Shown here: positions 15,387 through 24,763 of the stretch, piece after piece
Layout: every line of letters begins with the position of its first letter
Numbering within the stretch: position 1 is the stretch's first letter
Assembly: GCA_003223515.1 (NCBI GenBank)
Contig: QHVI01000080.1
Span: 1-44,949, forward strand
Length of the DNA: 44,949 nt
Reading direction: 5' to 3'
From: Candidatus Angelobacter sp. Gp1-AA117
GTDB lineage: Bacteria; Acidobacteriota; Terriglobia; Terriglobales; Acidobacteriaceae
Notes under the pieces: generated by a model
The model's database searches: none
Seen by the model: only the letters and a program-made list of their open reading frames with translations
Told to the model about the DNA's origin: nothing
Position numbers and translations under genes: made by a program

Positions 15387-18239
15387 CTAAGTTACGCTGC
15401 TGCCGGTCGCGGGGTCGGCCACGGTGCTCATGCCGGCGCTGACTATCTCTGGCTTGGCTTTGCCAGACAGCAACTGGCGCAGCACGTATTGCAGGATTCC
15501 GCCGTGCTCGTAGTAAAGAATTTCTTGTGGAGTATCGATGCGCACCAGGGCATCGAATTCCGTGACTACTCCATCCGAGCCGGTAGCGCGGACTTTTACC
15601 CGGCGCCCATTGGCAAATTTCTCCTGCAGCAGCGCAGGCAATCCAATGATTTCGTAAATCTCGTCACCGCTCAGGCCGAGCGTATCAGGGTCTTCCTCGT
15701 GCAGGAACTGCAGCGGCAGAATGCCCATGCCTACCAGGTTGGAGCGATGAATACGCTCGTAGCTTTCAGCAATCACGGCGCGCACTCCCAGCAGGTTTGG
15801 CCCCTTGGCAGCCCAGTCGCGGGAAGAACCGGAGCCATATTCCTTGCCGGCAATAATGATCAGCGGAACGCCTTCACCTTTGTATTTTTCCGAGGCATCA
15901 AAGATCGACATGACTTCGCCGCTGGGGAAATGCCTGGTCACGCCGCCTTCTGATTCAGGCACCAGGCGGTTACGCAGCCGGACATTGGCAAAGGTGCCGC
16001 GCACCATCACCTGGTGATTGCCACGGCGCGAACCATAGGAATTGAAGTCTTTGGGCTGTACACCATGCTCCTGAAGGTATTTGCCTGCAGGGCTGTTGGG
16101 CTTGATGGAACCAGCAGGCGAGATATGGTCTGTGGTCACACTGTGCCCAAGCTTGGCAAGCACGCGAGCGCCGTGAATGTCCTGTACGGGCGCAGGCCGC
16201 GCCGGCATAGCGTCAAAGTACGGAGCGCGTTGGATGTAAGTTGAATTCTTGTCCCAGTGATACGTCTCACCCTGAGGGACGCGCAGACGCTTCCACTCTT
16301 CGTCTCCATCAAAGATAGTGGCGTAGTTGCTGGTAAACATGCTGGAATTGATGGCCTTGTCGACTGCGGCCTGCACTTCCTGCTGCGTAGGCCAGAGGTC
16401 GCGCAGGTAAACCGGCTTGCCGGTTTTGTCTTTGCCCAGAGACTCGATGGTGATGTCACAATCCACCCGCCCAAGAATGGAGTAGGCCACCACCAGCGGC
16501 GGCGACATCAGGTAGTTAGCGCGGACTTCGGAGTTGATGCGTCCTTCAAAGTTGCGGTTACCGGAAAGCACCGAGGCCACAACTAACTGTTTCTCTCCGA
16601 TTGCATACGAGACGTCCTGCGGCAGCGGGCCGGAGTTGCCGATACAGGTGGTGCAGCCATAGCCCACGATGTGGAAGCCGAGAGCTTCGAGGTAAGGAAG
16701 CAGCCCGGCATTGCGATAGTATTCGGTCACCACACGCGAGCCGGGAGCCAGCGAAGTCTTCACCCAAGGCTTGCGGCGCAGCCCTTTCTCGACTGCTTTT
16801 TTCGCCAGCAGTCCGGCAGCCATCATGACCGAAGGGTTTGAAGTGTTGGTACAACTGGTGATGGCGGCGATCACGACGGAACCATCCTGAAGCTGCTCGA
16901 ATACGTCTTCAGATACTTCTTTCGTGGCCGCGGGGGCATCCGCATCTTCCACGGCTACAGCAGTGGGATTTCCGCCTTCGCCCTCGAAGCGGGCTACCTG
17001 CTTGGGGGCGGCTGCGCGTCCATCGCGTGGTGCGCGAGGACCGATCAATGTAGGCAGCGCCTGCTCAAAAGAATTTTTTACCTTCGAAAGAGCAGCGCGA
17101 TCCTGAGGACGCCGTGGTCCAGCCACACTCGGTTCCACCGTACTGAGATCGAGTTCCACAACCTCAGAGTATTCAGCTTCAGGGCTGGAAGCGGTGTGGA
17201 AGAGTCCCTGCTCTTTGCAGTAAGCCTCAACCAGGGCAACCTGCTGTGCGGGGCGTCCGGTCATGCGCAGGTAGCGCAGCGTGGTTTCATCCACTGGGAA
17301 GATGCCGCAGGTTGCGCCGTATTCAGGGGCCATGTTGGCAATGGTGGCGCGGTCGGCCAGCGGCAGTGAGGCCAAACCAGGACCAAAGAATTCCACGAAT
17401 TTTCCCACCACTCCACTCTTGCGCAGAATTTCTGTCACGGTCAGAACCAGATCGGTTGCGGTAGAGCCTTCTTTCAATTGTCCGTTCAGTTTGAATCCGA
17501 CCACCTGGGGCAGCAGCATGGAGACCGGCTGGCCAAGCATGGCAGCCTCGGCTTCAATGCCGCCCACACCCCATCCCAGCACGCCCAACCCATTGATCAT
17601 GGTGGTATGGGAGTCGGTGCCCACCAGGGTGTCCGGATAGGCCACCGCAGTGTCATCTTTCTGTTCTGAGAAAATCACACGCGCCAGGTATTCAAGATTC
17701 ACCTGGTGGACGATTCCCATATCCGGCGGCACGACTTTGAAATTGCGGAACGCCGATTGTCCCCAGCGCAGAAAGGCATAACGCTCCTGGTTGCGCTGGA
17801 ACTCCAGCAGGGCATTCACGTGGAAAGCATCCACCTTGGCAAATTCATCCACCTGCACAGAGTGGTCGATCACCAGTTCGGCAGGCTGGAGTGGATTGAT
17901 CAGCGTGGGATCTCCACCCATTTTCGCCATAGCATCACGCATGGCAGCCAGATCGACCACGGCCGGGACACCGGTGAAATCCTGCATGAGCACGCGCGCG
18001 GGCGTAAAAGCGATTTCCCTGGACGGAACGGCATCCGGCTTCCATTGGGAAAGAAAACGAATGTCATCCGAGGTCACGCTGCGGCCATTTTCGGTGCGCA
18101 ACAGGTTTTCAAGAAGAATTCTCAACGAGTAAGGAAGGTGCTGTGTATCGCACACATGCTTGTCAACCGAATCAAGCCGGTAAATCTCGTATTCCCGGTT
18201 ACCGGCACGCAATTTGGAACGACTATTGAATGTATTCAT
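15387..18239 (-). CDS. acnA: aconitate hydratase A
   Basis: 950 residues. It interconverts citrate and isocitrate in the TCA cycle using a [4Fe-4S] cluster. Cluster ligands are seen in [11 protein letters not shown] and [15 protein letters not shown]. Substrate-loop signatures [20 protein letters not shown] and the swivel-domain [15 protein letters not shown] are intact, followed by [15 protein letters not shown]. It is longer than the usual ~890-910 residues because of a low-complexity linker of about 60 residues (around 375-440, rich in Ala/Arg/Pro/Glu) between the first domains and the SCTNTSNP strand. The ATG at 18239 is followed by FNSRSKL, typical of AcnA starts. The linker is the only odd feature. 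Confidence 0.95.
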   Translation of the reverse strand: MNTFNSRSKLRAGNREYEIYRLDSVDKHVCDTQHLPYSLRILLENLLRTENGRSVTSDDIRFLSQWKPDAVPSREIAFTPARVLMQDFTGVPAVVDLAAMRDAMAKMGGDPTLINPLQPAELVIDHSVQVDEFAKVDAFHVNALLEFQRNQERYAFLRWGQSAFRNFKVVPPDMGIVHQVNLEYLARVIFSEQKDDTAVAYPDTLVGTDSHTTMINGLGVLGWGVGGIEAEAAMLGQPVSMLLPQVVGFKLNGQLKEGSTATDLVLTVTEILRKSGVVGKFVEFFGPGLASLPLADRATIANMAPEYGATCGIFPVDETTLRYLRMTGRPAQQVALVEAYCKEQGLFHTASSPEAEYSEVVELDLSTVEPSVAGPRRPQDRAALSKVKNSFEQALPTLIGPRAPRDGRAAAPKQVARFEGEGGNPTAVAVEDADAPAATKEVSEDVFEQLQDGSVVIAAITSCTNTSNPSVMMAAGLLAKKAVEKGLRRKPWVKTSLAPGSRVVTEYYRNAGLLPYLEALGFHIVGYGCTTCIGNSGPLPQDVSYAIGEKQLVVASVLSGNRNFEGRINSEVRANYLMSPPLVVAYSILGRVDCDITIESLGKDKTGKPVYLRDLWPTQQEVQAAVDKAINSSMFTSNYATIFDGDEEWKRLRVPQGETYHWDKNSTYIQRAPYFDAMPARPAPVQDIHGARVLAKLGHSVTTDHISPAGSIKPNSPAGKYLQEHGVQPKDFNSYGSRRGNHQVMVRGTFANVRLRNRLVPESEGGVTRHFPSGEVMSIFDASEKYKGEGVPLIIIAGKEYGSGSSRDWAAKGPNLLGVRAVIAESYERIHRSNLVGMGILPLQFLHEEDPDTLGLSGDEIYEIIGLPALLQEKFANGRRVKVRATGSDGVVTEFDALVRIDTPQEILYYEHGGILQYVLRQLLSGKAKPEIVSAGMSTVADPATGSSVT

Positions 18240-18296
18240 CTTTTTGCCTGCTTATTGGATTCCGGTACGCTGCTGTTGGTTCCATTTCCTGCCGGA

Positions 18297-19601
18297 TCAC
18301 GCACCAAATTCACCGCCCAACTGCTGATAGATCAACAGGAGATTGAGCGCGATAATCACGCCCGCGATGATGTAGGCCAGAGTGTTGGTGCGGCGTCCAT
18401 TGACCAGATCGCCCATGACTGATGCGCGCCGCGTCAGCAGGATGAGCGGCACCAGGGCAAATGGAAGCGTAAAGCTCAGCGCAACCTGAGATAGTATCAA
18501 AATCCTGAGGGGATCGAGTTTGAGCCCGATCACCACCAGCGCCGGGATAATCGTAAGGAACCGGCGCAGAAACACGCTGAATTTGATATCGAGAAAGCCC
18601 TCGATGATTACCTGTCCGGCCATGGTTCCCACTGTGGATGAAGACAGGCCGGAGAGCAGCAGCGCCAGCGCGAAGGCAGTGGCTGAAAGATGGCCCAGCA
18701 GAGGTTCAAGCGTGCGATGCGCCTGCTCCCATGAACTAACTTCAAAGCCGCTTTTATAGAATGCGGCGGCAGCCATGATGATCATGGCCGAGTTCACCAG
18801 CCAGGCGCCATTCATGGCCACCAGCACGTCAATCAACTCATATTTCAGGTGGCGGAATTTACTGAGCCATTGACTGGTTGGACATGCAAATGAATCTTCC
18901 TTCTTGCGGGCCTGCACCAGGGCTGAATGCAGGTAGATGACGTGCGGCATCACAGTTGCGCCCAGCATGCTCACCGCCACCAGGATGCTCTTTGAATTAA
19001 TCTCCGGTACCGCAACGTGATAGGCAATGCTCTTCCAGTCCGGTGTGATCCGGAACATCTCGATGGCGTAGCAGCCGGCAATGGCAAAGACAAATCCCAT
19101 AATGAGCTGTTCCAGCCGGCGGAATCCGTACAATTCGACTGCCAGCATCAGGAAGACAAGCACGGCTGTAATCAGGGCGGCAAGAAACAGATTGATTCCA
19201 AAGAGCAGGTAGAAACCGACGGCAGCGCCCAGAAATTCGGCAAGATCGGTGGCTACAGCAGTCACCTCTGCCGCCACCCACAGACCAATAGTGACAGGAC
19301 GGGAAAAATGGGCGCGGCAATTCTGGGGAAGAGTCTTGCCAGTGGCAATGCCCAGTTTGGCCGCCAGATACTGGATGAGAATGGCCATGGCATTCGACCA
19401 GAGCAGAATCCAGAGGAGGGAATAGCCAAACCTCGTGCCACCTTCAATATTGGTGGCAAAATTCCCCGGATCTATATAGGCGACGCTGGCGACAAATGCC
19501 GGACCGAAGTAGCGCCACATCTCACTCCGTTTGAGTGCAGGCAGAGTCTTGAACCTGACTGAATAACGCGGAGATGCAGCTGGGGCCTCTGGCGGGGACA
19601 T
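18297..19601 (-). CDS. mntH: Nramp-family Mn2+/Fe2+ transporter
   Basis: 434 residues with eleven or so hydrophobic segments, the normal Nramp size. It brings Mn2+ or Fe2+ into the cell with protons. Both metal-site motifs are canonical: Asp44-Pro-Gly-Asn47 (YIDPGNFATN) in TM1 and Met218-Pro-His220 (VMPHVIYLHS) in TM6. The N-terminal cytoplasmic tail is Pro/Ala-rich. The gene lies 57 bases upstream of acnA on the same strand, so co-transcription with this iron-sulfur enzyme is possible. A TATACT -10-like box is at 19613-19618 on the minus strand; I could not identify an MntR or Fur operator with confidence. Confidence 0.92.
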   Translation of the reverse strand: MSPPEAPAASPRYSVRFKTLPALKRSEMWRYFGPAFVASVAYIDPGNFATNIEGGTRFGYSLLWILLWSNAMAILIQYLAAKLGIATGKTLPQNCRAHFSRPVTIGLWVAAEVTAVATDLAEFLGAAVGFYLLFGINLFLAALITAVLVFLMLAVELYGFRRLEQLIMGFVFAIAGCYAIEMFRITPDWKSIAYHVAVPEINSKSILVAVSMLGATVMPHVIYLHSALVQARKKEDSFACPTSQWLSKFRHLKYELIDVLVAMNGAWLVNSAMIIMAAAAFYKSGFEVSSWEQAHRTLEPLLGHLSATAFALALLLSGLSSSTVGTMAGQVIIEGFLDIKFSVFLRRFLTIIPALVVIGLKLDPLRILILSQVALSFTLPFALVPLILLTRRASVMGDLVNGRRTNTLAYIIAGVIIALNLLLIYQQLGGEFGA

Positions 19602-20024
19602 GGCAATAGAACAGTATACGGTTACGGGAGGCTGATCGTTAAATCAGGAGAGCCGTATAAGCCAGTGATTCGAAAATGATGTGCAGATGCACCACGTGCC
19701 AAACAAGTTGAGAAAAATGGAAAACTCAGGAACGGAAATTGTGAACTGCGGGATACGACAAGCAATCACAATTGAAATGCCCACTGTGCCGCGTACCGAA
19801 TAAAACAAACACGACTATTCCTGCCGAACTCACGCGAGTCAATCACGCGCTTATGCCCACACAGTAACGCAAACTATGGCCCGACAATACATCTGAAAAT
19901 GCTCTAATACTATCCTGCAAAAAAATTCGGCGGCATTTCACGCCTGCTTACGTTATTAACTTCAGGCTGCAAAAATCTGGAGATTTTTACGATGCACGCA
20001 GCCCGAATTATAAGGAGTGTTGAT
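19602..20024. other. divergent intergenic region with leader hairpin
   Basis: This 420-base gap separates mntH from the papain-like gene. I see no gene in it. It contains a minus-strand TATACT box (19613-19618) near mntH. On the plus side it has an AAAAATC/GATTTTT hairpin with loop TGGA at 19971-19988, some 24 bases before the AAGGAG ribosome site of the protease gene. The AT-rich stretch 19900-19935 may hold that gene's promoter, but no hexamer pair stands out. Confidence 0.35.
20012..20017 (+). promoter_or_regulatory. ribosome binding site deciding the protease start
   Basis: AAGGAG lies seven bases before ATG 20025. The in-frame ATG at 19992 has no such site and is rejected. Confidence 0.75.
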
Positions 20025-20906
20025 ATGAGCAGTGAAACAAGGGGCTTCGGGTATGTACCTGATATCCCCAGCGTGAAAGACTATATAGCAGATACGCCGG
20101 CAGTCGCGGATCTGATGAAGCAAACCAGGAGCGCGCGCATGCTGAGCGGTGTTGCCGCTTCTGCAAGCGGGGCAGCGGCTGCGCCAGCCCTGAACCCCAG
20201 CGTTGACCTACGTCAGTTCTGTTCCCCGATTGAAGACCAGGGCCGTCTCGGCTCCTGTACGGCCAATGCCGCCGCGGGGCTGGTGGAGTACTTCGAGCGC
20301 CGCGCGTTCGGCAAGTTCGTTGATGCCTCAAGGCTCTTCATCTACAAAACAACTCGCGATCTGCTGGGATGGACGGGAGACACGGGGGCCTACCTGCGGT
20401 CGGCCATGGAAGCTCTGGTTTTGTTCGGTACCCCTCCGGAGCGGTACTGGCCTTATGACATCACTAAGTTTGACATCGAACCCAGCGCCTTTCTGTATGC
20501 TCTTGGCTCGAATTACCAGGCAACAAAGTACTTCCGCTTGGATCCGAACGGGGCCCCCACCACCCAGGTGCTGCAGAACATCAAGGCATACCTGGCAGCA
20601 GGCTTTCCCAGCATGTTCGGCTTCCCGGTATACGACGAGTACATGCACGTACCCGCCGACGGGAAAGCCGCGTTTCCATCGGCACACAGCACATATTATG
20701 GCGGACATGCCAATGTAGCCGTAGGATACGACGACAACATCAACATCGGCGGTCAGGCCGGGGCGCTGCTGGTCCGCAACTCCTGGGGAACAGGCTGGGG
20801 ATTACAGGGCTATGCCTGGCTCTCCTACAAGTACGTGACCGCAGGGCTGGCTACGGACTGGTGGAGCGTGGTTGATCAGAAATGGGTGGATACCGGGAAG
20901 TTTTGA
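20025..20906 (+). CDS. papain-like (C1 family) cysteine peptidase, no signal peptide
   Basis: 293 residues. The papain catalytic set is complete: oxyanion Gln72 and nucleophile Cys78 in EDQGRLGSCTANA, His218 in YGGHANVAVGYDD, and Asn242 in VRNSWGTGWGLQGYAWL. The GSCTANA form (instead of CGSCWAF) is typical of a bacterial/archaeal C1 branch. The first ~60 residues (FGYVPDIPSVKDY, then an Ala/Ser-rich linker) resemble the short N-terminal segment seen in that branch. No signal peptide, transmembrane helix or long pro-domain is visible, so it may be cytoplasmic or leave the cell by a non-Sec route. It is a single-gene unit, divergent from mntH. The substrate is unknown. Confidence 0.88.
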   Translation: MSSETRGFGYVPDIPSVKDYIADTPAVADLMKQTRSARMLSGVAASASGAAAAPALNPSVDLRQFCSPIEDQGRLGSCTANAAAGLVEYFERRAFGKFVDASRLFIYKTTRDLLGWTGDTGAYLRSAMEALVLFGTPPERYWPYDITKFDIEPSAFLYALGSNYQATKYFRLDPNGAPTTQVLQNIKAYLAAGFPSMFGFPVYDEYMHVPADGKAAFPSAHSTYYGGHANVAVGYDDNINIGGQAGALLVRNSWGTGWGLQGYAWLSYKYVTAGLATDWWSVVDQKWVDTGKF

Positions 20907-21066
20907 GTTGGTTCGTCGCGGGCCTCTCATATCAGCAGGGAGGTCCGAGTTTTTAGACGCTGAAATCGCTTGAGTTAGTTAGAGTTTTCATTACCTGACA
21001 GTCCAAATTGGAAATGAATGACTTCGGGAGCAATGATTTTTTGGTGATTGCCAGAGCTACAAGAAC

Positions 21067-22218
21067 CTAAGCCAAACTGGGCCGATTTTTCTGGGACCAC
21101 GAATAAGCGGCGGCAATGCGCCTGGAAACCGGCGGATGCGAATGGAAAAGAATCTCCACCAACCGTGAGGGAGCATTCTCGCTCAGGTTTTGCGAGCTCA
21201 GCTTCTGCATGGCGGTAACAAACGGTTGAACGTTGGGAACAGATTTCCAGCAATAGAGATCCGCCTGGCGCTCGCTGAACCGGGTATAGGCATTCAACGC
21301 CGGCATGAGCAGCATGGAGAGCAGGCTGCTGACCAGCACCAGCAGGGGCAAGTTGGCGAAGTCGGTCAGATGCTGAAACATGTGCTTCTGATGTACCGTG
21401 TACTGAAGAGCGGAGTTGGCCGCCCAGAAACCCACAAGGGTTACGATCGCTTCCACCACAATGCCTTTCAGGATGTGGCGATGCACGTGGTGGCCGAGCT
21501 CATGGGCCAGAACAGCCTCGATTTCGTCGTCGGTATAGTTTTGCAATAGCGTATCGGCCACAATAATGCGGCGGGTATTCCCCAATCCGGTGAGCGCGGC
21601 ATTCGCCTTCTTTGTCTTTTCCGACAGCTTCCATTCATACACGCCGCGAATCTTCGTTCCGGCACGCTCGCCCAGCCGCATCAACCGGGTCTTTAATTCT
21701 TCGTTTTGCAGAGGCACGAACTTATAGAAGAGCGGAAACAAAACCACCGGAGCAAGCTGCGCGAGGACAATGTACAGAACAATAAAGATGAGCCACGCGC
21801 AGATCCACCAATATTGCGGCGAGACTTGCATTAGCCAATAAACAATTTCAGCAAGAATCACTCCAATCACCAGCCCGAGCACCCAGCCTTTGACCTGATC
21901 GGCAATCCACCCGCCCAGTTTTTGTGTGCTCAGGTGAAAGCTGTGTTCGAGGCGGAAATCATAAATATCAAGTCCCACGGTGAGCACCTTGCTGATGATG
22001 CTGAGCAGCAGAACGTAAAGAAACAACGCCAGCCAGTAATGATCCCGTCCGAGGTGAAACGAGAGATCGCGCAGCCGGTTGGTCCACGCGGTCAGCAGCA
22101 GCACGACAAGGAAGCCGATACCCAGGGCCAGATCGGCGAGTTCCAGCAGGCGTTTGACGCGGTTGTAGCGGCGCGCCTCAGGAGTATCCGGCTGCTGGCT
22201 GGGTGTAGGTAAGCTCAT
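21067..22218 (-). CDS. M48 (Ste24/HtpX-like) membrane metalloprotease
   Basis: 383 residues. The zinc site is HELGH at 249-253 (AVLAHELGHHVHRH), with the third ligand expected in the later FSERQADLYCW stretch (Glu). Four hydrophobic segments precede it (about 31-44, 60-80, 110-130, 138-162) and two flank the catalytic helix, the Ste24/CAAX-protease pattern with several N-terminal helices. The sequence KKANAALTGLGNTRRIIVADTLL is the usual M48 strand before the active site. It probably takes part in membrane protein quality control. It starts five bases after the stop of the bicupin gene and is the last gene of the leftward cluster. Confidence 0.88.
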   Translation of the reverse strand: MSLPTPSQQPDTPEARRYNRVKRLLELADLALGIGFLVVLLLTAWTNRLRDLSFHLGRDHYWLALFLYVLLLSIISKVLTVGLDIYDFRLEHSFHLSTQKLGGWIADQVKGWVLGLVIGVILAEIVYWLMQVSPQYWWICAWLIFIVLYIVLAQLAPVVLFPLFYKFVPLQNEELKTRLMRLGERAGTKIRGVYEWKLSEKTKKANAALTGLGNTRRIIVADTLLQNYTDDEIEAVLAHELGHHVHRHILKGIVVEAIVTLVGFWAANSALQYTVHQKHMFQHLTDFANLPLLVLVSSLLSMLLMPALNAYTRFSERQADLYCWKSVPNVQPFVTAMQKLSSQNLSENAPSRLVEILFHSHPPVSRRIAAAYSWSQKNRPSLA

Positions 22219-22223
22219 ACCAA

Positions 22224-22967
22224 TTACAGCGGAGACGACGTTGCAGCCGTCCCTTTGAATTCCAGTGAAACGATCTTTGCGGGTTTCGTCCCCACGTTCC
22301 TGATGCTGTGCACAACCGGGTCATGCCATACCAGATCACCGACTTTCTGGTGTACTGCCGTTTCCTGCCCGTTCTGCGAGATGACTCTTATATCAAGGTC
22401 GGTCACAGCCACTGAAAGATGAGACCCGGCATGGCTGTGCTGCTCGTATGTGGCCGAAGGCGGCAGGGTGAGCGTTGTCACCGTCCATTGATCGGCGGAG
22501 AGCAGGCGCTGCACCTGGGGACACGCCGATTTATCGGCTGACTTGCAGGCCACTTCAACTGTGCACGATCCAGTGCAGGCGCTTTCATTGGTGGTTTTGG
22601 TAAGCAGCTCGATGGTGGTGTTGTGAAATGGACGGTCAAGATTATTGGTGGCCGAGTGAGCGAAACCACCCAGCGTGTATCTCACCTCTCCATCTTTCAA
22701 TTGCAATTTCACCGGCTGGGCGCCTACCCGGGAGTTGGTAATATCGGAATCACCGAGCGTCACGAAGACATAATCGTAGTTGTGACGGTGCACCAGCGTA
22801 GTAGCCTTCGGCGGAACGATCACGTCAAAAGCGCGGATAAACGCGTTGCTGATCACCAGGTGATGACCGGGTTCATTGGTGATCTCAACTGCGGTCTGCT
22901 CCTGGGCCGCTGCCAGAAAGGCGGTCAGCAGAAGAGCGGCTTTCACTGCTTTGAGCGCAAATTGCAT
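22224..22967 (-). CDS. secreted bicupin protein
   Basis: 247 residues with a Sec signal peptide (KAVKAALLLTAFLAAAQ). Two cupin modules are visible. In the first, HRHNYDYVFVTLGD (about 62-75) gives the H-x-H...Glu/Asp-like metal box and GGFAHSATN the second half. In the second, EQHSHAGSHLSVAVTD is followed by WHDPVVHSIRN. Four cysteines in the linker (ACTGSCTVEVACKSADKSAC) may form disulphides in the periplasm. No enzyme activity can be assigned; small-molecule or metal binding is likely. It lies 47 bases after the Nramp-like gene and five bases before the M48 protease gene, so probably in one operon. Confidence 0.7.
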   Translation of the reverse strand: MQFALKAVKAALLLTAFLAAAQEQTAVEITNEPGHHLVISNAFIRAFDVIVPPKATTLVHRHNYDYVFVTLGDSDITNSRVGAQPVKLQLKDGEVRYTLGGFAHSATNNLDRPFHNTTIELLTKTTNESACTGSCTVEVACKSADKSACPQVQRLLSADQWTVTTLTLPPSATYEQHSHAGSHLSVAVTDLDIRVISQNGQETAVHQKVGDLVWHDPVVHSIRNVGTKPAKIVSLEFKGTAATSSPL

Positions 22968-23014
22968 AGATGTAGTTTAAAAACGGTGCGATTGTAACCG
23001 CAAGGTCACGAAAG

Positions 23015-24310
23015 TCAAACAGTCAATTTCCACCAAAGCACAATCAGCATGGCGGCCACTACGGCCCCCCCGGCGGCGCCAATCCAGAAGTTCTGCCACC
23101 AGGTATTGGTGGTGTTCATGATCTGGCGGTTATTGGAAACCAGCAGGATGAAGACCAGGATAGGAACAGCAAGAAAGCCGGCCAGCACCTGCGACCAATA
23201 CAGGGCAACGACCGGATTCATCTTTATGAAATTCAAACATGCGGCAATCAGCATGGAGACTGATATGAGCACGTAAAAGCGAACGGCTTCCCAGGGGTTT
23301 TCATTGAGTCCGCTGCGCCAGCCCATGGCCTCAGAGACGCTGTAACACATGGAAGCGACCAGCACCGGCAAAGCCACCATGCCTGCACCCATAATGCCGA
23401 GCGCGAAAAGCAATGTCCCCAGCGGCCCCACGGCCGGAGTGAGTGCATCGGCAGCCATGCGCATGGTGAGGCCACTGGTGTCATGAACACGCAGAACTGT
23501 AGCTGAGGCCACCACAATGGCGTAGCAGAGCACCGTAGTCACGATAGTTCCAGCGCGGTGGCTCTGGACTGCTTCGATCATCCCACCGGCCTGCGCTTCT
23601 TCGCGCCGGGCGCTGGTTTGCCACACCAGCACGTAAGGAGTAAGCAGTGATCCTAGAATGGCAATCACGGCCATGGGATAGCTGGAGCCGATAGCAATGC
23701 GCGGAAACAAAGAGTGTCCAATCACCTGCTGCCAGTCGGCATGGGCAAATATAGCCGCAGCTACAAACAGGAAGAGCGGCAGGGTGAAAAGCACAATCGC
23801 CTGGGTAATCTTGCGGTAGTCGCGAAAGATAAGGATGTACCAGACCGAGAAGCCCACGGCAGCAATGAAGTACATGCGGGGCAGGCCGGTGATCATCGAG
23901 AATGCATCGGTCACGGCCATGAGATCGGCCACGATCATCCCCAGGTTGATGGCCACCACGACTGCGGCGCAGCCGAAGCCAACGGCTTGTCCATAATGGC
24001 GGCGCAACAGGTCAACCAGGCCCTGGCGTGTTTCAAATCCAATTCGCTCAGAGACAGAAAATACCGTGAGCAGAAAGGGGAGACACAACAATACCGCCCA
24101 CAACAGCGAATAGTGGTAAATGGCCCCGCAGACTACGGCCGTGAGCACCAGCGCGGGATCAATATCGAGCGCGCCGGTAACAATGCGCGGCAGAAAATGC
24201 CGGAACGCTCCGCGGCGATCTCCAGAATCAGGAACCTGCCTGCGCACCAGCAGCCGGACAAGGTTGTCACGGCCTGCGGGTGTTCCTTTAGGGGATCTTT
24301 GGGAGCTCAC
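23015..24310 (-). CDS. Nramp-related transporter with non-canonical metal site
   Basis: 431 residues, about eleven membrane segments, clear Nramp topology. It starts with GTG at 24310, overlapping the previous gene by 23 bases. In TM1 the DPGN motif is Asp51-Pro-Ala-Leu54 (DIDPALVLTA). In TM6 the Met-Pro-His motif is Thr224-Pro-Tyr226 (LLTPYVLVWQTS). So the Asn and the soft Met ligand used for Mn/Fe selectivity are both missing, while the Asp is kept. Nramp-related proteins lacking the Met have been reported to carry other ions such as Mg2+ or Al3+. A changed substrate is therefore likely but not proven. It is one of two Nramp-fold genes in the window. Confidence 0.85.
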   Translation of the reverse strand: MSSQRSPKGTPAGRDNLVRLLVRRQVPDSGDRRGAFRHFLPRIVTGALDIDPALVLTAVVCGAIYHYSLLWAVLLCLPFLLTVFSVSERIGFETRQGLVDLLRRHYGQAVGFGCAAVVVAINLGMIVADLMAVTDAFSMITGLPRMYFIAAVGFSVWYILIFRDYRKITQAIVLFTLPLFLFVAAAIFAHADWQQVIGHSLFPRIAIGSSYPMAVIAILGSLLTPYVLVWQTSARREEAQAGGMIEAVQSHRAGTIVTTVLCYAIVVASATVLRVHDTSGLTMRMAADALTPAVGPLGTLLFALGIMGAGMVALPVLVASMCYSVSEAMGWRSGLNENPWEAVRFYVLISVSMLIAACLNFIKMNPVVALYWSQVLAGFLAVPILVFILLVSNNRQIMNTTNTWWQNFWIGAAGGAVVAAMLIVLWWKLTV

Positions 24311-24656
24311 GTCGCAGGTCCCTTTCGATCCGTCGTTCGTGCCAGAGCCGCAGCGGCTTGGAGTAATTGATGATGCCGAAGGCCGCGATGGCCGCCAGCA
24401 GCAGCGCGCTGCTGATCACCAGGAAGACGCGGGACGCGCTGGTTTGCGCCACCTGCAGAATCACCAGGGCATTCCGCGGGGTGAGCAGCATGGAAAGGGC
24501 AAGCGAGAGCATGCCTATGCCCGCCAGCAGCCCGGTCACGTTCTTGGCCCAGCGTCCTTTCGCGTGGTATTCGGCAAACAGGGTAAACCCGTAAGAGATC
24601 AACCCGGCAATCACTACAAAATTCGCAACAATGGCAATCCAGGTTTTGAGATCCAT
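24288..24656 (-). CDS. small integral membrane protein
   Basis: 122 residues with three or four hydrophobic segments: about 6-26 (WIAIVANFVVIAGLISYGF), 42-60 (LLAGIGMLSLALSMLL) and 77-97 (VFLVISSALLLAAIAAF). The C-terminal tail is basic and helical (LRLWHERRIERDLRRELP). The family was not recognised. Its 3' end overlaps the GTG start of the Nramp-like gene by 23 bases, a sign of translational coupling, so it may be an accessory subunit. It is probably the first gene of the leftward cluster. Confidence 0.65.
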   Translation of the reverse strand: MDLKTWIAIVANFVVIAGLISYGFTLFAEYHAKGRWAKNVTGLLAGIGMLSLALSMLLTPRNALVILQVAQTSASRVFLVISSALLLAAIAAFGIINYSKPLRLWHERRIERDLRRELPKIP

Positions 24657-24736
24657 CCCTAGGTATGACGCCCCAGAGCTGCTGCAGGTTGGAAGGGTTG
24701 ACGTTTCCTCGAAACCTCCTGTTTAGTCGGCTCATT

Positions 24737-24742
24737 TATAAT
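24737..24742 (+). promoter_or_regulatory. -10 element before the secreted protein gene
   Basis: A perfect TATAAT stands 22 bases before ATG 24764. Transcription would start near 24750, after the alternative ATG at 24749, which favours 24764. No matching -35 box was found at 16-18 bases. Confidence 0.45.
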
Positions 24743-24763
24743 TTGCCAATGCGGGGGTGCTCA

